Assembly: GCA_019802505.1 (NCBI GenBank)
Contig: JAFMOC010000007.1
Span: 3,133,001 to 3,197,000, forward strand
DNA length: 64,000 bases
From: Corydoras sp. C115
Lineage: Eukaryota; Chordata; Actinopteri; Siluriformes; Callichthyidae
Direction: 5' to 3'
Shown: in pieces, positions 11,701-26,700 of the stretch
Numbering within the stretch: the first letter of the stretch is position 1
Layout of the letters: each line of letters begins with the position of its first letter
Position numbers and translations under genes: made by a program
Notes under the pieces: generated by a model
The model's database searches: none
What the model saw: only the letters and a program-made list of their open reading frames with translations
What the model was told of the DNA's origin: nothing

Positions 11701-14700
11701 TAAAATTAGAAACTACCTCTTCTACTGTCTTACCAACACAGCCTACAACAGACATGACATCAAAATTTGTGACATCAGCAACAACTACTGACACAAGCAC
11801 TACATCCGAAGCCACATCAACTACAACTGTGGATTTAATGAGTACAACAAAAGCATTAGATACCAGTTCCGCTATCGTCTCAACAACACAGCCTACATCT
11901 GAATCAACTACATTAGTGACAACTGCTGGCACAAGCACTACATATGAAGCCACAACATCAGTTACAAGTGTGGATTCAATGAGTACAACAAAAGGATCAG
12001 AAACCACCTCTACTATTGACTCAACAACACAGCCTACAAGAGATGTGACATCTGAATCAACTACATTAGTTCCAACTACTGACACAAGCACTACATCCAA
12101 AGCCCCAACTTCAATAACAACTGTGTATTCATTGAGTACAACACAAGTATCAGAAACCACCTCTGCTATTGTCTCAACAACACAGCCTACAACAGATGTG
12201 ACATCTGAATCAACTACATTAGTGCCAACTACTGGCACAAGCACTACATATGAAGCCACAACATCAGTTACAACTGTGGATTCAATGAGTACAACAAAAG
12301 GATTAGAAACCACCTCTACTATTGTCTCAACAACACAGCCTACAACAGACGTGTCATCAAAATTTGTGACATCAGCAACAACTACTGACACAAGCACTAC
12401 ATCCGAAGCCACATCAACTACAACTGTGGATTCAATGAGTACAACAAAAGCATTAGATACCAGTTCCGCTATCGTCTCAACAACACAGCCTACATCTGAA
12501 TCAACTACATTAGTGACAACTGCTGGCACAAGCACTACATATGAAGCCACAACATCAGTAACAAGTGTGGATTCAATGAGTACAACAAAAGGATCAGAAA
12601 CCACCTCTACTATTGACTCAACAACACAGCCTACAAGAGATGTGACATCTGAATCAACTACATTAGTTCCAACTACTGACACAAGCACTACATCCAAAGC
12701 CCCAACTTCAATAACAACTGTGTATTCATTGAGTACAACACAAGTATCAGAAACCACCTCTGCTATTGTCTCAACAACACAGCCTACAACAGATGTGACA
12801 TCTGAATCAACTACATTAGTGCCAACTACTGGCACAAGCACTACACATGAAGCCACAACATCAATAACAACTGTGGATTCAATGAGTACAACAAAAGGAT
12901 CAGAAAGCACCTCTACTATTGTCTCAACAGCACAGCCTACAACAGATGTGACATGTGAATCAACTACATTAGTGACAACTGCTGGCACAAGCACTACATA
13001 TGAAGCCACAACATCAGTTACAACTGTGGATTCAATGAGTACAACAAAAGGATTAGAAACCACCTCTACTATTATCTCAACAACACAGCCTACAAGAGAT
13101 GTGACATCTGAATCAACTACATTAGTTCAAACTACTGACACAAGCACTACATCCGAAGCCCCAACTTCAAAAACAACTGTGTATTCATTGAGTACAACAC
13201 AAGTATCAGAAACCACCTCTGCTATTGTCTCAACAACACAGCCTACATCAGATGTGACATCTGAATCAACTACATTAGTGCCAACTACTGGCACAAGCAC
13301 TACATATGAAGCCACAAAATCAGTTACAACTGTGGATTCAATGAGTACAACAAAAGGATTAGAAACCACCTCTACTATTGTCTCAACAACACAGCCTATA
13401 ACAGATGTGAAATCTGAATCAACTACATTCGTTCCAACTACTGACACAAGCTCCACATCCGAAGCCATATCAACTACAACTATGGATTCAATAAGAACAA
13501 CAATAAAATTAGAAACTACCTCTTCTACTGTCTTACCAACACAGCCTACAACAGACGTAACATCTGAATTTGTGACAACAGCAACAACTACTAACACAAG
13601 CACTAAATCCGAAGCCACATCAACTACAACTGTGGATTCAATGAGTACAACAAAAGGATCAGAAACCACCTCTACTATTGTCTCAACAGCACAGCCTACA
13701 ACAGATGTGACATCTGAATCTACTACATTAGTGCCAACTACTGGCACAAGCACTACATATGAAGCCACAACATCAGTTACAACTGTGGATTCAATGAGTA
13801 CAACAAAAGCATTAGAAACCACCTCTACTATTGTCTCAACAGCACAGCCTACAACAGATGTGACATCTGAATCTACTACATTAGTGCCAACTACTGGCAC
13901 AAGCACTACATATGAAGCCACAACATCAGTTACAACTGTGGATTCAATGAGTACAACAAAAGGATCAGAAACCACCTCTACTATTGTCTCAACAACACAG
14001 CCTACAAGAGATGTGACATCTGAAACAACTACATTAGTTCCAACTACTGACAAAAGCACTACATCCGAAGCCCCAACTTCAATAACAACTGTGTATTCAA
14101 TGAGTACAACACAAAAATCAGAAACCACCACTGCTATTGTCTCAACAACACAGCCTACAACAGATGTGACATCTGAATCAACTACATTAGTGACAACTAC
14201 TGGCACAAGCACTACAAATGAAGCCACAACATCAGTTACAACTGTGGATTCAATGAGTACAACAAAAGGATTAGAAACCACCTCTGCTATTGTCTCAACA
14301 ACACAGCCTATAACAGATGTGACATCTGAATCAACTACATTAGTTCCAACTACTGACACAAGCTCCACATCCGATGCCATATCGACTACAACTATGGATT
14401 CAATAAGAACAACAATAAAATTAGAAACTACCTCTTCTACTGTCTTACCAACACAGCCTACAACAGACGTGACATCAAAATTTGTGACATCAGCAACAAC
14501 TACTGACACAAGCACTACATCCGAAGCCACATCAACTACAACTGTGGATTCAATGAGTACAACAAAAGCATTAGATACCAGTTCCGTTATCATCTCAACA
14601 ACACAGCCTACATCTAAATCAACTACATTAGTGAAAACTGCTGGCACAAGCACTACATATGAAGCCACAACATCTGTTACAAGTGTGGATTCAATGAGTA

Positions 14701-17700
14701 CAACAAAAGGATCAGAAACCACCTCTACTATTGTCTCAACAACACAGCCTAAAAGAGATGTGACATCTGAATCAACTACATTAGTTCCAACTACTGACAC
14801 AAGCACTACATCCGAAGCCCCAACTTCAATAACAACTGTGTATTCATTGAGTACAACACAAGTATCAGAAACCACCTCTGCTATTGTCTCAACAACACAG
14901 CCTACAACAGATGTGACATCTGAATCAACTACATTAGTGCCAACTACTGGCACAAGCACTACACATGAAGCCACAACATCAATAACAACTGTGGATTCAA
15001 TGAGTACAACAAATGGATCAGAAACCACCTCTACTATTGTCTCAACAGCACAGCCTACAACAGATGTGATATCTGAATCAACTACATTAGTGACAACTGC
15101 TGGCACAAGCACTACATATGAAGCCACAACATCAGTTACAACTGTGGATTCAATGAGTACAACAAAAGGATTAGAAACCACCTCTGCTATTGTCTCAACA
15201 ACACAGCCTATAACAGATGTGACATCTGAATCAACTACATTAGTTCCAACTACTGACACAAGCTCCACATCCGATGCCATATCAACTACAACTATGGATT
15301 CAATAAGAACAACAATAAAATTAGAAACTACCTCTTCTACTGTCTTACCAACACAGCCTACAACAGACGTGACATCCAAATTTGTGACATCAGCAACAAC
15401 TACCGACACAAGCACTACATCCGAAGCCACATCAACTACAACTGTGGATTCAATGAGTACAACAAAAGCATTAGATACCAGTTCCGCTATCGTCTCAACA
15501 ACACAGCCTACATCTGAATCAACTACATTAGTTCCAACTACTGACACAAGCACTACATCCGAAGCCCCAACTTCAAAAACAACTGTGTATTCAATGAGTA
15601 CAACACAAGTATCAGAAACCACCTCTGCTATTGTCTCAACAACACAGCCTACAACAGATGTGACATCTGAATCAACTACATTAGTGCCAACTACTGGCAC
15701 AAGCACTACATATGAAGCCACAACATCAGTAACAAGTGTGGATTCAATTAGTACAACAAAAGCATCAGAAACCACCTCTACTATTGTCTCAACAACACAG
15801 CCTACAAGAGATGTGACATCTGAATCAACTACATTAGTTCCAACTACTGACACAAGCACTACATCCGAAGCCCCAACTTCAATAACAACTGTGTATTCAT
15901 TGAGTACAACACAAGTATCAGAAACCACCTCTGCTATTGTCTCAACAACACAGCCTACAACAGATGTGACATCTGAATCAACTACATCAGTGCCAACTAC
16001 TGGCACAAGCACTACACATGAAGCCACAACATCAATAACAACTGTGGATTCAATGAGTACAACAAAAGGATCAGAAACCACCTCTACTATTGTCTCAACA
16101 GCACAGCCTACAACAGATGTGACATCTGAATCAACTACATTAGTGCCAACTACTGGCACAAGCACTACATATGAAGCCACAACATCAGTTACAACTGTGG
16201 ATTCAATGAGTACAACAAAAGGATTAGAAACCACCTCTACTATTGTCTCAACAACACAGCCTATAACAGATGTGACATCTGAATCAACTACATTAGTTCC
16301 AACTACTGACACAAGCTCCACATCCGAAGCCATATCAACTACAACTGTGGATTCAATGAGTACAACAAAAGCATTAGATACCAGTTCCGCTATCGTCTCA
16401 ACAACACAGCCTACATCTGAATCAACTACATTAGTTCCAACTACTGACACAAGCACTACATCCGAAGCCCCAACTTCAAAAACAACTGTGTATTCAATGA
16501 GTACAACACAAGTATCAGAAACCACCTCTGCTATTGTCTCAACAACACAGCCTACAACAGATGTGACATCTGAATCAACTACATTAATGCCAACTACTGG
16601 CACAAGCACTACATATGAAGCCACAACATCAGTAACAAGTGTGGATTCAATTAGTACAACAAAAGGATCAGAAACCACCTCTACTATTGTCTCAACAACA
16701 CAGCCTACAAGAGATGTGACATCTGAATCAACTACATTAGTTCCAACTACTGACACAAGCACTACATCCGAAGCCCCAACTTCAATAACAACTGTGTATT
16801 CATTGAGTACAACACAAGTATCAGAAACCACCTCTGCTATTGTCTCAACAACACAGCCTACAACAGATGTGACATCTGAATCAACTACATCAGTGCCAAC
16901 TACTGGCACAAGCACTACACATGAAGCCACAACATCAATAACAACTGTGGATTCAATGAGTACAACAAAAGGATCAGAAACCACCTCTACTATTGTCTCA
17001 ACAGCACAGCCTACAACAGATGTGACATCTGAATCAACTACATTAGTGACAACTGCTGGCACAAGCACTACATATGAAGCCACAACATCAGTTACAACTG
17101 TGGATTCAATGAGTACAACAAAAGGATCAGAAACCACCTCTACTATTATCTCAACAACACAGCCTACAAGAGATGTGACATCTGAATCAACTACATTAGT
17201 TCAAACTACTGACACAAGAACTACATCCGAAGCCCCAACTTCAAAAACAACTGTGTATTCAATGAGTACAACACAAGTATCAGAAACCACCTCTGCTATT
17301 GTCTCAACAACACAGCCTACAACAGATGTGACATCTGAATCAACTACATTAGTGCCAACTACTGGCACAAGCACTACATATGAAGCCACAACATCAGTTA
17401 CAACTGTGGATTCAATGAGTACAACAAAAGGATTAGAAACCACCTCTACTATTGTCTCAACAACACAGCCTATAACAGATGTGACATCTGAATCAACTAC
17501 ATTAGTTCCAACTACTGACACAAGCTCCACATCCGAAGCCATATCAACTACAACTATGGATTCAATAAGAACAACAATAAAATTAGAAACTACCTCTTCT
17601 ACTGTCTTACCAACACAGCCTACAACAGAAGTGACATCTGAATTTGTGACATCAGCAACAACTACTGACACAAGCACTAAATCCGAAGCCACATCAACTA

Positions 17701-20700
17701 CAACTGTGGATTCAATGAGTACAACAAAAGGATCAGAAACCACCTCTACTATTGTCTCAACAGTACAGCCTACAAAAGATGTGACATCTGAATCTACTAC
17801 ATTAGTGCCAACTACTGGCACAAGCACTACATATGAAGCCACAACATCAGTTACAACTGTGGATTCAATGAGTACAACAAAAGGATTAGAAACCACCTCT
17901 ACTATTGTCTCAACAGCACAGCCTACAACAGATGTGACATCTGAATCAACTACATTAGTGACAACTGCTGGCACAAGCACTACATTCGAAGCCACAACAT
18001 CAGTTACAACTGTGGATTCAATGAGTACAATAAAAGGATCAGAAACCACCTCTACTATTGTCTCAACAACACAGCCTACAACAGATGTGACATCTGAATC
18101 AACTACATTAGTGACAACTGCTGGCACAAGCACTACGTATGTAGCCACAACATCAGTTACAACTGTGGATTCAATGAGTACAATAAAAGGATCAGAAACC
18201 ACCTCTACTATTGTCTCAACAACACAGCCTACAAGAGATGTGACATCTGAAACAACTACATTAGTTCCAACTACTGACACAAGCACTACATTCGAAGCCC
18301 CAACTTCAATAACAACTGTGTATTCATTGAGTACAACACAAGTATCAGAAACCACCTCTGCTATTGTCTCAACAACACAGCCTACAACAGATGTGACATC
18401 TGAATCAACTACATTAGTGCCAACTACTGGCACAAGCACTACACATGAAGCCACAACATCAATAACAACTGTGGATTCAATGAGTACAACAAAAGGATCA
18501 GAAACCACCTCTACTATTGTCTCAACAGCACAGCCTACAACAGATGTGACATCTGAATCAACTACATTAGTGACAACTGCTGGCACAAGCACTACATATG
18601 AAGCCACAACATCAGTTACAACTGTGGATTCAATGAGTACAACAAAAGGATCAGAAACCACCTCTACTATTGTCTCAACAGCACAGCCTACAAGAGATGT
18701 GACATCTGAAACAACTACATTAGTTCCAACTACTGACACAAGCACTACATCCGAAGCCCCAACTTTAATAACAACTGTGTATTCATTGAGTACAACACAA
18801 GTATCAGAAACCTCCTCTGCTATTGTCTCAACAACACAGCCTACAACAGATGTGAAATCTGAATCAACTACATTATTGCCAACTACTGGCACAAGCGCTA
18901 CATCCGAAGCACCAACATCAGTCACAACTGTGGATTCAATGAGTACAACAAAAGTATTGGAAACCACATCTGCTATTCTCTCAACAACACAGCCTGCAAC
19001 AGATGTGACATCTGAATCAGCTACATCACCGCCAACTACTGACACAAGCCCTACATCCGAAGCACCAACATCAGTCACAACTGTGGATTCAATGAGTACA
19101 ACAAAAGTATCACAAATCACCTCTTCTACTGTCTTACCAACACAGCCTACAACAGACGTGACATCTGAATCAACTACATTAGTGCCAACTACTGACACAA
19201 GCTCCACATCTGAAGCCATATCAACTACAACTATGGATTCAATAAGAACAACAATAAAATTAGAAACCACCTCTTCTACTGTCTTACCAACACAGCCTAC
19301 AACAGATGTGACATCTGAATCAACTATATTAGTGACAACTGCTGGCACAAGCACTACATATGAAGCCACAACATCAGTTACAACTGTGGATTCAATGAGC
19401 ACAACAAAAGGATCAGAAACCACCTCTGCTATTGTCTCAACAATACAGCCTAAAACAGATGTGACATCTGAATCAGCTACATCAGTGCCAACAACTGACA
19501 CAAGCCCTACATCCGAAGCACCAACATCAGTTACAACTGTGTACTCTTTAAGCACAACAAAAGAATTGGAAACCACATCTGCGATTGTCTCAACAACACA
19601 GCCTGCAACAGATGTGACATCCGAATCAGCTACATCAGTGCCAACTACTGACACAAGCCCTACATCCGAAGCACCAACATCAGTTACAACTGTGGATTCA
19701 ATGAGTACAACAAACGTATCGGAAACCAACTCCGCTATTGTCTCAACAACACAGCCTACAACAGATGTGACATCCGAATCAGCTACATCAATGCCAACTA
19801 TTGACACAAGTACTACATCTAAATCTACAACATCAGTTACAACTGTGGACTCTTTAAGCACATCACAAGTATCAGAAACCACCTCTGCTATTGTCTCAAC
19901 AACACAGCCTACAACAGATGTGACATCCGAATCATCTACATCAGTGCCAACTACTGAAACAAGTACTACATCTAAATCTACAAAATCAGTTACAACTGTG
20001 GACTCTTTAAGCACAACACAAGTATCAGAAACCACCTCTGCTATTGTCTCAACAATACAGCCAACAACAGATGTGACATCTGAATCAGCTACATCAGTGC
20101 CAACTACTGACACAAGCACTACATCCGAAGCACCAACATCAGTTACAACTGTGGATTCAATGAGTACAATAAAAGTATCGGAAACCACCTCTGCTATTGT
20201 CTCAACAACACAGCCTAAAACAGATGTGACATCCGAATCAGCTACATCAGTGCCAACTATTGACACAAGTACTACATCCGAAGCATCAACATTAGTTACA
20301 ACTGAGTATTCAATGAGCACAACAAAAGTATCGGAAACCACCTCTGCTATTGTCTCAACAATACAGCCTAAAACAGATGTGACATCCGAATCAGCTACAT
20401 CATTGCCAACTACTGACACAAGCACTACATCCGAAGCCCCAACTTCGATAACAACTGTGTATTCAATGAGTACAACACAAGTTTCAGAAACCACCTCTGC
20501 TATTGTCTCAACAACACAGCATAAAACAGATGTTACATCCGAATCATCTACATCAGTGCCAACTACTGACACAAGCACTACATCCAAAGCACCAACATCA
20601 GTTACAACTGTGGATTCAATGAGTACAACAAAAGTATCGGAAACCACCTCTGCTATTGTCTCAACAACACAGCCTAAAACAGATGTGACATCTGAATCAA

Positions 20701-23700
20701 CTACATCAGTGCCAACTGCTGACACAAGCACTACATCAAATGGTGCAATGTCAATTACAACTGTGGATTCAATGATTACAACAAAAGTATCAGAAATCAC
20801 CTCTGATATTGTCTTAACAACGCAGCCTACAACAGATGTGACATCCAGATCAACTTCATTAGTTAGAACTACTGACACAAGCTCCACATCTGCAGCCCAA
20901 ACATTAGTTGCAACTGGCGGCTTCTTATCTACAACAAAAGTATTAGATACCACATCTGCTATTGTCTCAACAACACCTACACCTACCTATCAGCCTACAA
21001 CTGATGTGACATCTGAATCAGCCACATCAGCGACAGCTACTGACACAAGCACTACATCTGAATCCACAACATCACTTACAACTGTGGATACAATGATTAC
21101 AACAAAAGTATCAGAAACCACCTCTGCTATTGTCTCAAAAAAGCAGACTACAACAGATGTGATATCTGAATTAACTACATTAGTGAAAACTACTGACGCA
21201 AGCTCCACATCCAAAGCCCCAACATCAGTTACAACTGAGGGCTCCTTTTCTTCAACAAATGTATCAAAAACCACCTCTGCTATTCTCTCAACAACACAGC
21301 CTACAACAGATGTGACATCCAAATCAGCTATATCAGTGCAAACTACTGACACAAAAACAAAATCTGAAACCCCAGCATCAATTACAACTGTGGATTCAAT
21401 GAGTACAACAAAAGTTTCAGAAACCACCTCTGCTATTGCCTCAGCAACACAGCCTACAACAGATTTGGCATCTGAATCAGCTACATCAGTGCGATTTACT
21501 GACACAAGCATTACAACTGAAGCCCCAACATCTATTACAAGTGTGGATTTAGTCAGTGTAACAAATGCATCAAAAACTACCTCTGCTTTTGTCTCAGCAA
21601 CACAGCCTACAACACATGTGACACTGGAATCATCTACATCAGTAAAACCTACTGACTTTAGCACTACAACTGAAGCCCAAACATCACTTACAACTGTGGA
21701 TCAAAAACCTGCTGCTTCAACTTTATCAAACAATCCTGTTACTTCTTCACATCTTTTTACCAAAGTGTATGTTATCTTAAGAAAGTTCATGATCTAAATG
21801 CCATAATGCAATTTAAATACAATATTTACTATTTGATTTTTTTTTGTTTTCTTTAGATCCACTTTACCTGAAAACACAATAAGCATAGGAACAGTAAATT
21901 TGAATATATGGCTGGAGTTTATGAATGTGACTACAATACCCAGTGAAGATCATGTCCTCATTGCAGCTGAAAGTCTATTGGATCCAAATTTCACAGTTGT
22001 GAGATATGTTGAAGAACAAAAACTTGTATATTCTGTAAGAAAGCAGAGTGTTGTCTATAACAGTAAGTAACATTCAATTAAAAATTTACATTTTACACAA
22101 TTCATACATAAAATTGATTATAATGCCATATATAGTATCTTACAATTGTGAGTACACAGCTCCAATCTTTTTGTAATATGATTTTTATGGGACAACATTG
22201 AAGATATGACACTTTAATACAATGTAACGTAAAGTTGCATAACAGGGCAAAGTTGATGTGCCTGCAAAATAACTCAACACACAGCCTTTAATATCTAAAT
22301 AAATGCTAGAAACACCATAACTGCAATACTGCTGATACCAACTTAATGCATCCAGAGCTTCCTCAACTCTCTCAATCTCCACCTCTGTTTCTGTTTTATT
22401 ACCAAGCAAGGCCTAAAAATATATTGACTAGCAATCCCAAGTTCAGCAATGACATTATGAAATGTGTACCATTTATTTTCTAGAAACAAGTGACAACTCA
22501 TATACCATTAGCTTTGTATATCAAATCAGTAATATGAGCATGGAGAATAACATAAACATGAGAAATGAAACACATAATTTTATTCAGAATACCTCTAACA
22601 CTCTGGTAAGTAATATTTTTTGAGTCTTGACATGAATTGTACCTTATAAAACATAAAATGAACGTAATGTACATTTATACTTTTAGCTGAACAAAATCTT
22701 GAATTCTCCAACTGCTAAACCATTACAATTCAAACCAGCCCACTGCACGTGAGTATTATTTACTAAGCATGAAATTAAAACTAAAATGCAATTTTGCAAC
22801 ATTTTTCAAAAATTTTTCTATAATATTAGATCACTCCAGAGCTTAAAGGGTATTTATTATGGCATGAACAATGCTCTAGTGTGACAGGAGGCTGCATTTG
22901 ACATTTCAACTACATATTTAGATAGAAAAGGCAATTGGGGACAGAAATAAACATGGTGTGTTTTCAAAGCAATTATGAAAACAATGTTTTATAATGATGT
23001 GACATATATTTTTAGTAGTTATAAAAATATATATATTACATTAAAATAGAATTAGATTAAAGTACATAAATGTGGATTTATTTTGACACTTGACACTGAT
23101 TTATGTGATTGTTCAGACAGTTGTTCTTACTGGTGCAGTGTAAACATGTATTGGACTTAGACCTAAGAACTAAAAATGTCATATTACATTTGAATTTTTG
23201 CTGCTTATTCTTGCTGTACATGTAGCCATAAAAGTCAATATTATGTTACAAATGAGAAAAGGAATTAATTTGGCTGTGTGAAAAGCATATGTTTCTGTAA
23301 ACTGCTGACCAGAACCAACCAGACCAAAGCATTCACTTAGCAATAGTTTAGTAATAATCGTAGTAAAACAATTAAACCAAAGGTCAACTTTTTAAAAAAC
23401 AAAAATCTGTTTTTTAAGGTTTTGCCAAACATATACAAAAACAAATACAATCACAGAAATAAAAAAGAGGGGAAAAATAATAAGAAAATAAACAGCAGCA
23501 GTCACCTTTGAGGAGTTGGGAGAAGGAAAAAAAACAGTGTTATAAGATATTAAGCACACAAAAAGAAAAAGGTCCTAAGGGAAGTCAAGTAAAGACATTT
23601 TCCAAATAGCGGAAAAATAGATTCCAGGCTTTATAAAATCTCTGTGTAGAGTTGCATCTCCAATTTTACAACACTACACAGTTCTTGTATCCACATAGAA

Positions 23701-26700
23701 TGTGAGGGGGGCAGAGGATTTCCATTTCAGTAAAATAACTTTCCTAGCATGAAGAGTGGCAAGTGAAATAAAATCAGTCTCAGATAGTGTTTGAAGTCGG
23801 TGTGATGAGGGGAAGACACTGAATAATGCAACAGAAACATTGAGTTTGATATGTTGACTAAAAATGTCAGAGAGGCTTTGAAAAATCTTAGACCAGAACT
23901 GATGTAATGAGGGACAGGACCAGAAAGAGTGTAGGTGATTTGCTGGAGCCTGGTGACTTATTGCAGATTGGGTTTATGTTTTTATCAAAACGTGCAAGCC
24001 TCACCATAGCAAAATAAAAACAGTGAATTATTTTACATTTCATAAGGCCATGCCTTGCACATATTGAGATTTTATGTACCTTCTTTAAAGCCCTGTCCCA
24101 CACGGCCTTAGGGATCATTTAAAGGTCAACTTTTAAAAGTAAACCACCATTAATTCATGATTTTAGCATTAACTTTAAAACTACACCGATTGTTTTATGC
24201 AGCATGCAACATAACACAATAGTTAAGTTTCTTGTTTGTTTTCTTAGGTATAATGATTTGATAATTCAGGCTGATTCAATAGAGGTTATTGGGCCAGGAT
24301 ACATCACATCACCCAGCAGATTTCTTATAAGATTAAGAGCACAGTTTTGTGGTTTTGCAGGAAATAATTTTAAAACTAAAACTAAAAGTGAGAATTCTGA
24401 ATACTATCTAAGTTTTTTACACATATATTAGGCTGAACAGAGTCCCATGAAAATAAAAAGATTGATATAGGTCACTTTCAACAACTTGCTTGGTTAACAA
24501 TGCCATACAGCTGTCGTCCAATTTAGAATTGTTTATATTACACAATTTTGAAAACATTACTTTTATATACATTAATGTATTATTTTTTACTTCTTAGGGA
24601 TACTATTACAGTAATTCAAGCTGATTCAGTGGAAGTTATACATCAAGGATACATCACATCACAAGGATACATCACATCACCAAGCGCATTTCTTGGTGAA
24701 ATACTAAGAGAGAATGGTCTGGCACCTACAACTCCTGCTGTGTATGTCATTTTTATTAAATAATATTAATGTTATACATATATTTTCATAAACAACTTCA
24801 GTTTAAATTATAAACTTTTTATGATATTTTGTCGATTTAGATATACTTTAGCCCAAACATCACTTACAACTCTGGATCAAAAACCTGCTGCAACAACTTT
24901 ATCAAACAATTCTGTTACTTCTTCACATATTTTTACTAAAGTGTATGTTAACTTAAGAAAGTTTATGATCTAAATGCCATAATGCAATTTAAAAACAATA
25001 TTTACTATTTGAATTTTTTTGTTTGTTTTCTTTAGATCCACTTTACCTGAAAACACAATAAGCATAGGAACAGTAAATTTAAATATATGGCTGGAGTTTA
25101 TGAATGTGACTACAATACCCAGTGAAGATCATGTCCTCATTGCAGCTGAAAGTCTATTGGATCCAAATTTCACAGTTGTGAGATATGTTGAAGAACAAAA
25201 ACTTGTATATTCTGTAAGAAAGCAGAGTGTTGTCTATAACAGTAAGTAACATTCAATTAAAAATTTACATTTTACACAATTCATACATAAAACTGATTAT
25301 AATGCCATATAGAGTATCTTACAATTATGAGTACTAAGCTCCGATCTTTGTAAATATATTTTTTATCATAAGATTTTTTATGTGACAACACTGAAGATAT
25401 GACACTTTAATACAATGTAAAGTAAAGTAGTTGCATAACAGGGCAAAGTTGATGTGCCCGCAAAATAACTCAACACACAGCCATTTATATCTAAATAAAT
25501 GAAACACCAAAACTGCAATACTGCTGATACCAACTTAATGCATCCAGAGCTTCCTCAACTCTCTCAAGCTCCACCTCCCCTCATTGTATTACCCTACCCC
25601 TACTCAGCATGTCAAATGCTGCTATGCCCATAGCTAATGTGTGTGTCACTGTGAAAAACATATCTTTTACCCTATCACTTGTGTCAAACATCCACCTACT
25701 CAAGGGCTCAAAATTTGTCTTTCAAAGTTCCTCTCATTCCATATTGTGCATTTGATTGCAGTCACCAAATTCCTTTCAAGCCAGCTTCAGGTTGATATGA
25801 AGTTAGCTGTTATTGACTGACATATAGTTAGTTTTATGGTTAGTTAGTGTTGTAAAGCGCAATCATGGGTAAATTATGTGTTTTTCTGACCCTGTTTCTC
25901 ATTCACTGATCTGTAATTTGTAATTTAGTTTTTGTTTTATTACCAAGCAAGGCCTGAAAATATATTTACTAGCAATCCCAAGTTCTGCAATGACATTATG
26001 AAATGTGTACCATTTATTTTCTAGAAAAAAGTGACAACTCATATACCATTAGCTTTGTATATCAAATCAGTAATATGAGCATGGAGAATAACATAAACAT
26101 GAGAAATGAAACACATAATTTTATTCAGAATACCTCTAACACTCTGGTAAGTAATATTTTTTGAGTCTTGACATGAAATGTACCTTATAAAACATAAAAT
26201 GAACATAATGTACATTTATACTTTTAGCTGAACAAAATCTTGAATTCTCCAACTGCTAAACCATTACAATTCAAACCAGCACACTACACGTGAGTATTAT
26301 TTACTAAGCATGAAATTAAAACTAAAATGCAATTTTGCAACATTTTCTTAAATTTTTCTTTAATATTAGATCACTCCAGAGCTTAAAGGGTATTTATTAT
26401 GGCATGAACAATGTTCTAATGTGACAGGAGGCTGCATGTGACATTTCAACTACATATTTAAATAGAAAAGGCAATTGGGGACAGAATTAAACATAGTGTG
26501 TTTTCAAAGCAATTATGTAAACAAAAACAATGTTTTATAATGATGTGACATATGTTTTTAATAGTTATAAAAATATATATATTACATTAAAATAGAATTA
26601 GATTAAAGTACATAAATGTGGATTTATTTTGACACTTGACACTGATTTATGTGATTGTTCAGACAGTTGTTCTTACTGGTGCAGTGTAAACATGTATTGG

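Noticed and set aside
11006..20953. Very long open frames on the minus strand opposite the mucin repeats (685, 1,336 and 1,250 codons, Val/Ser-rich).
   Set aside because: They exist because the 153-bp unit has no stop in that frame. They have no splice or promoter support, break at unit variants, and resemble no family. The + strand frame joins properly to signal-peptide, SEA-like and membrane exons.
11074..21766. CRISPR-like array.
   Set aside because: The regular repeats are coding, contiguous 153-bp units without unique spacers, in a eukaryotic gene.
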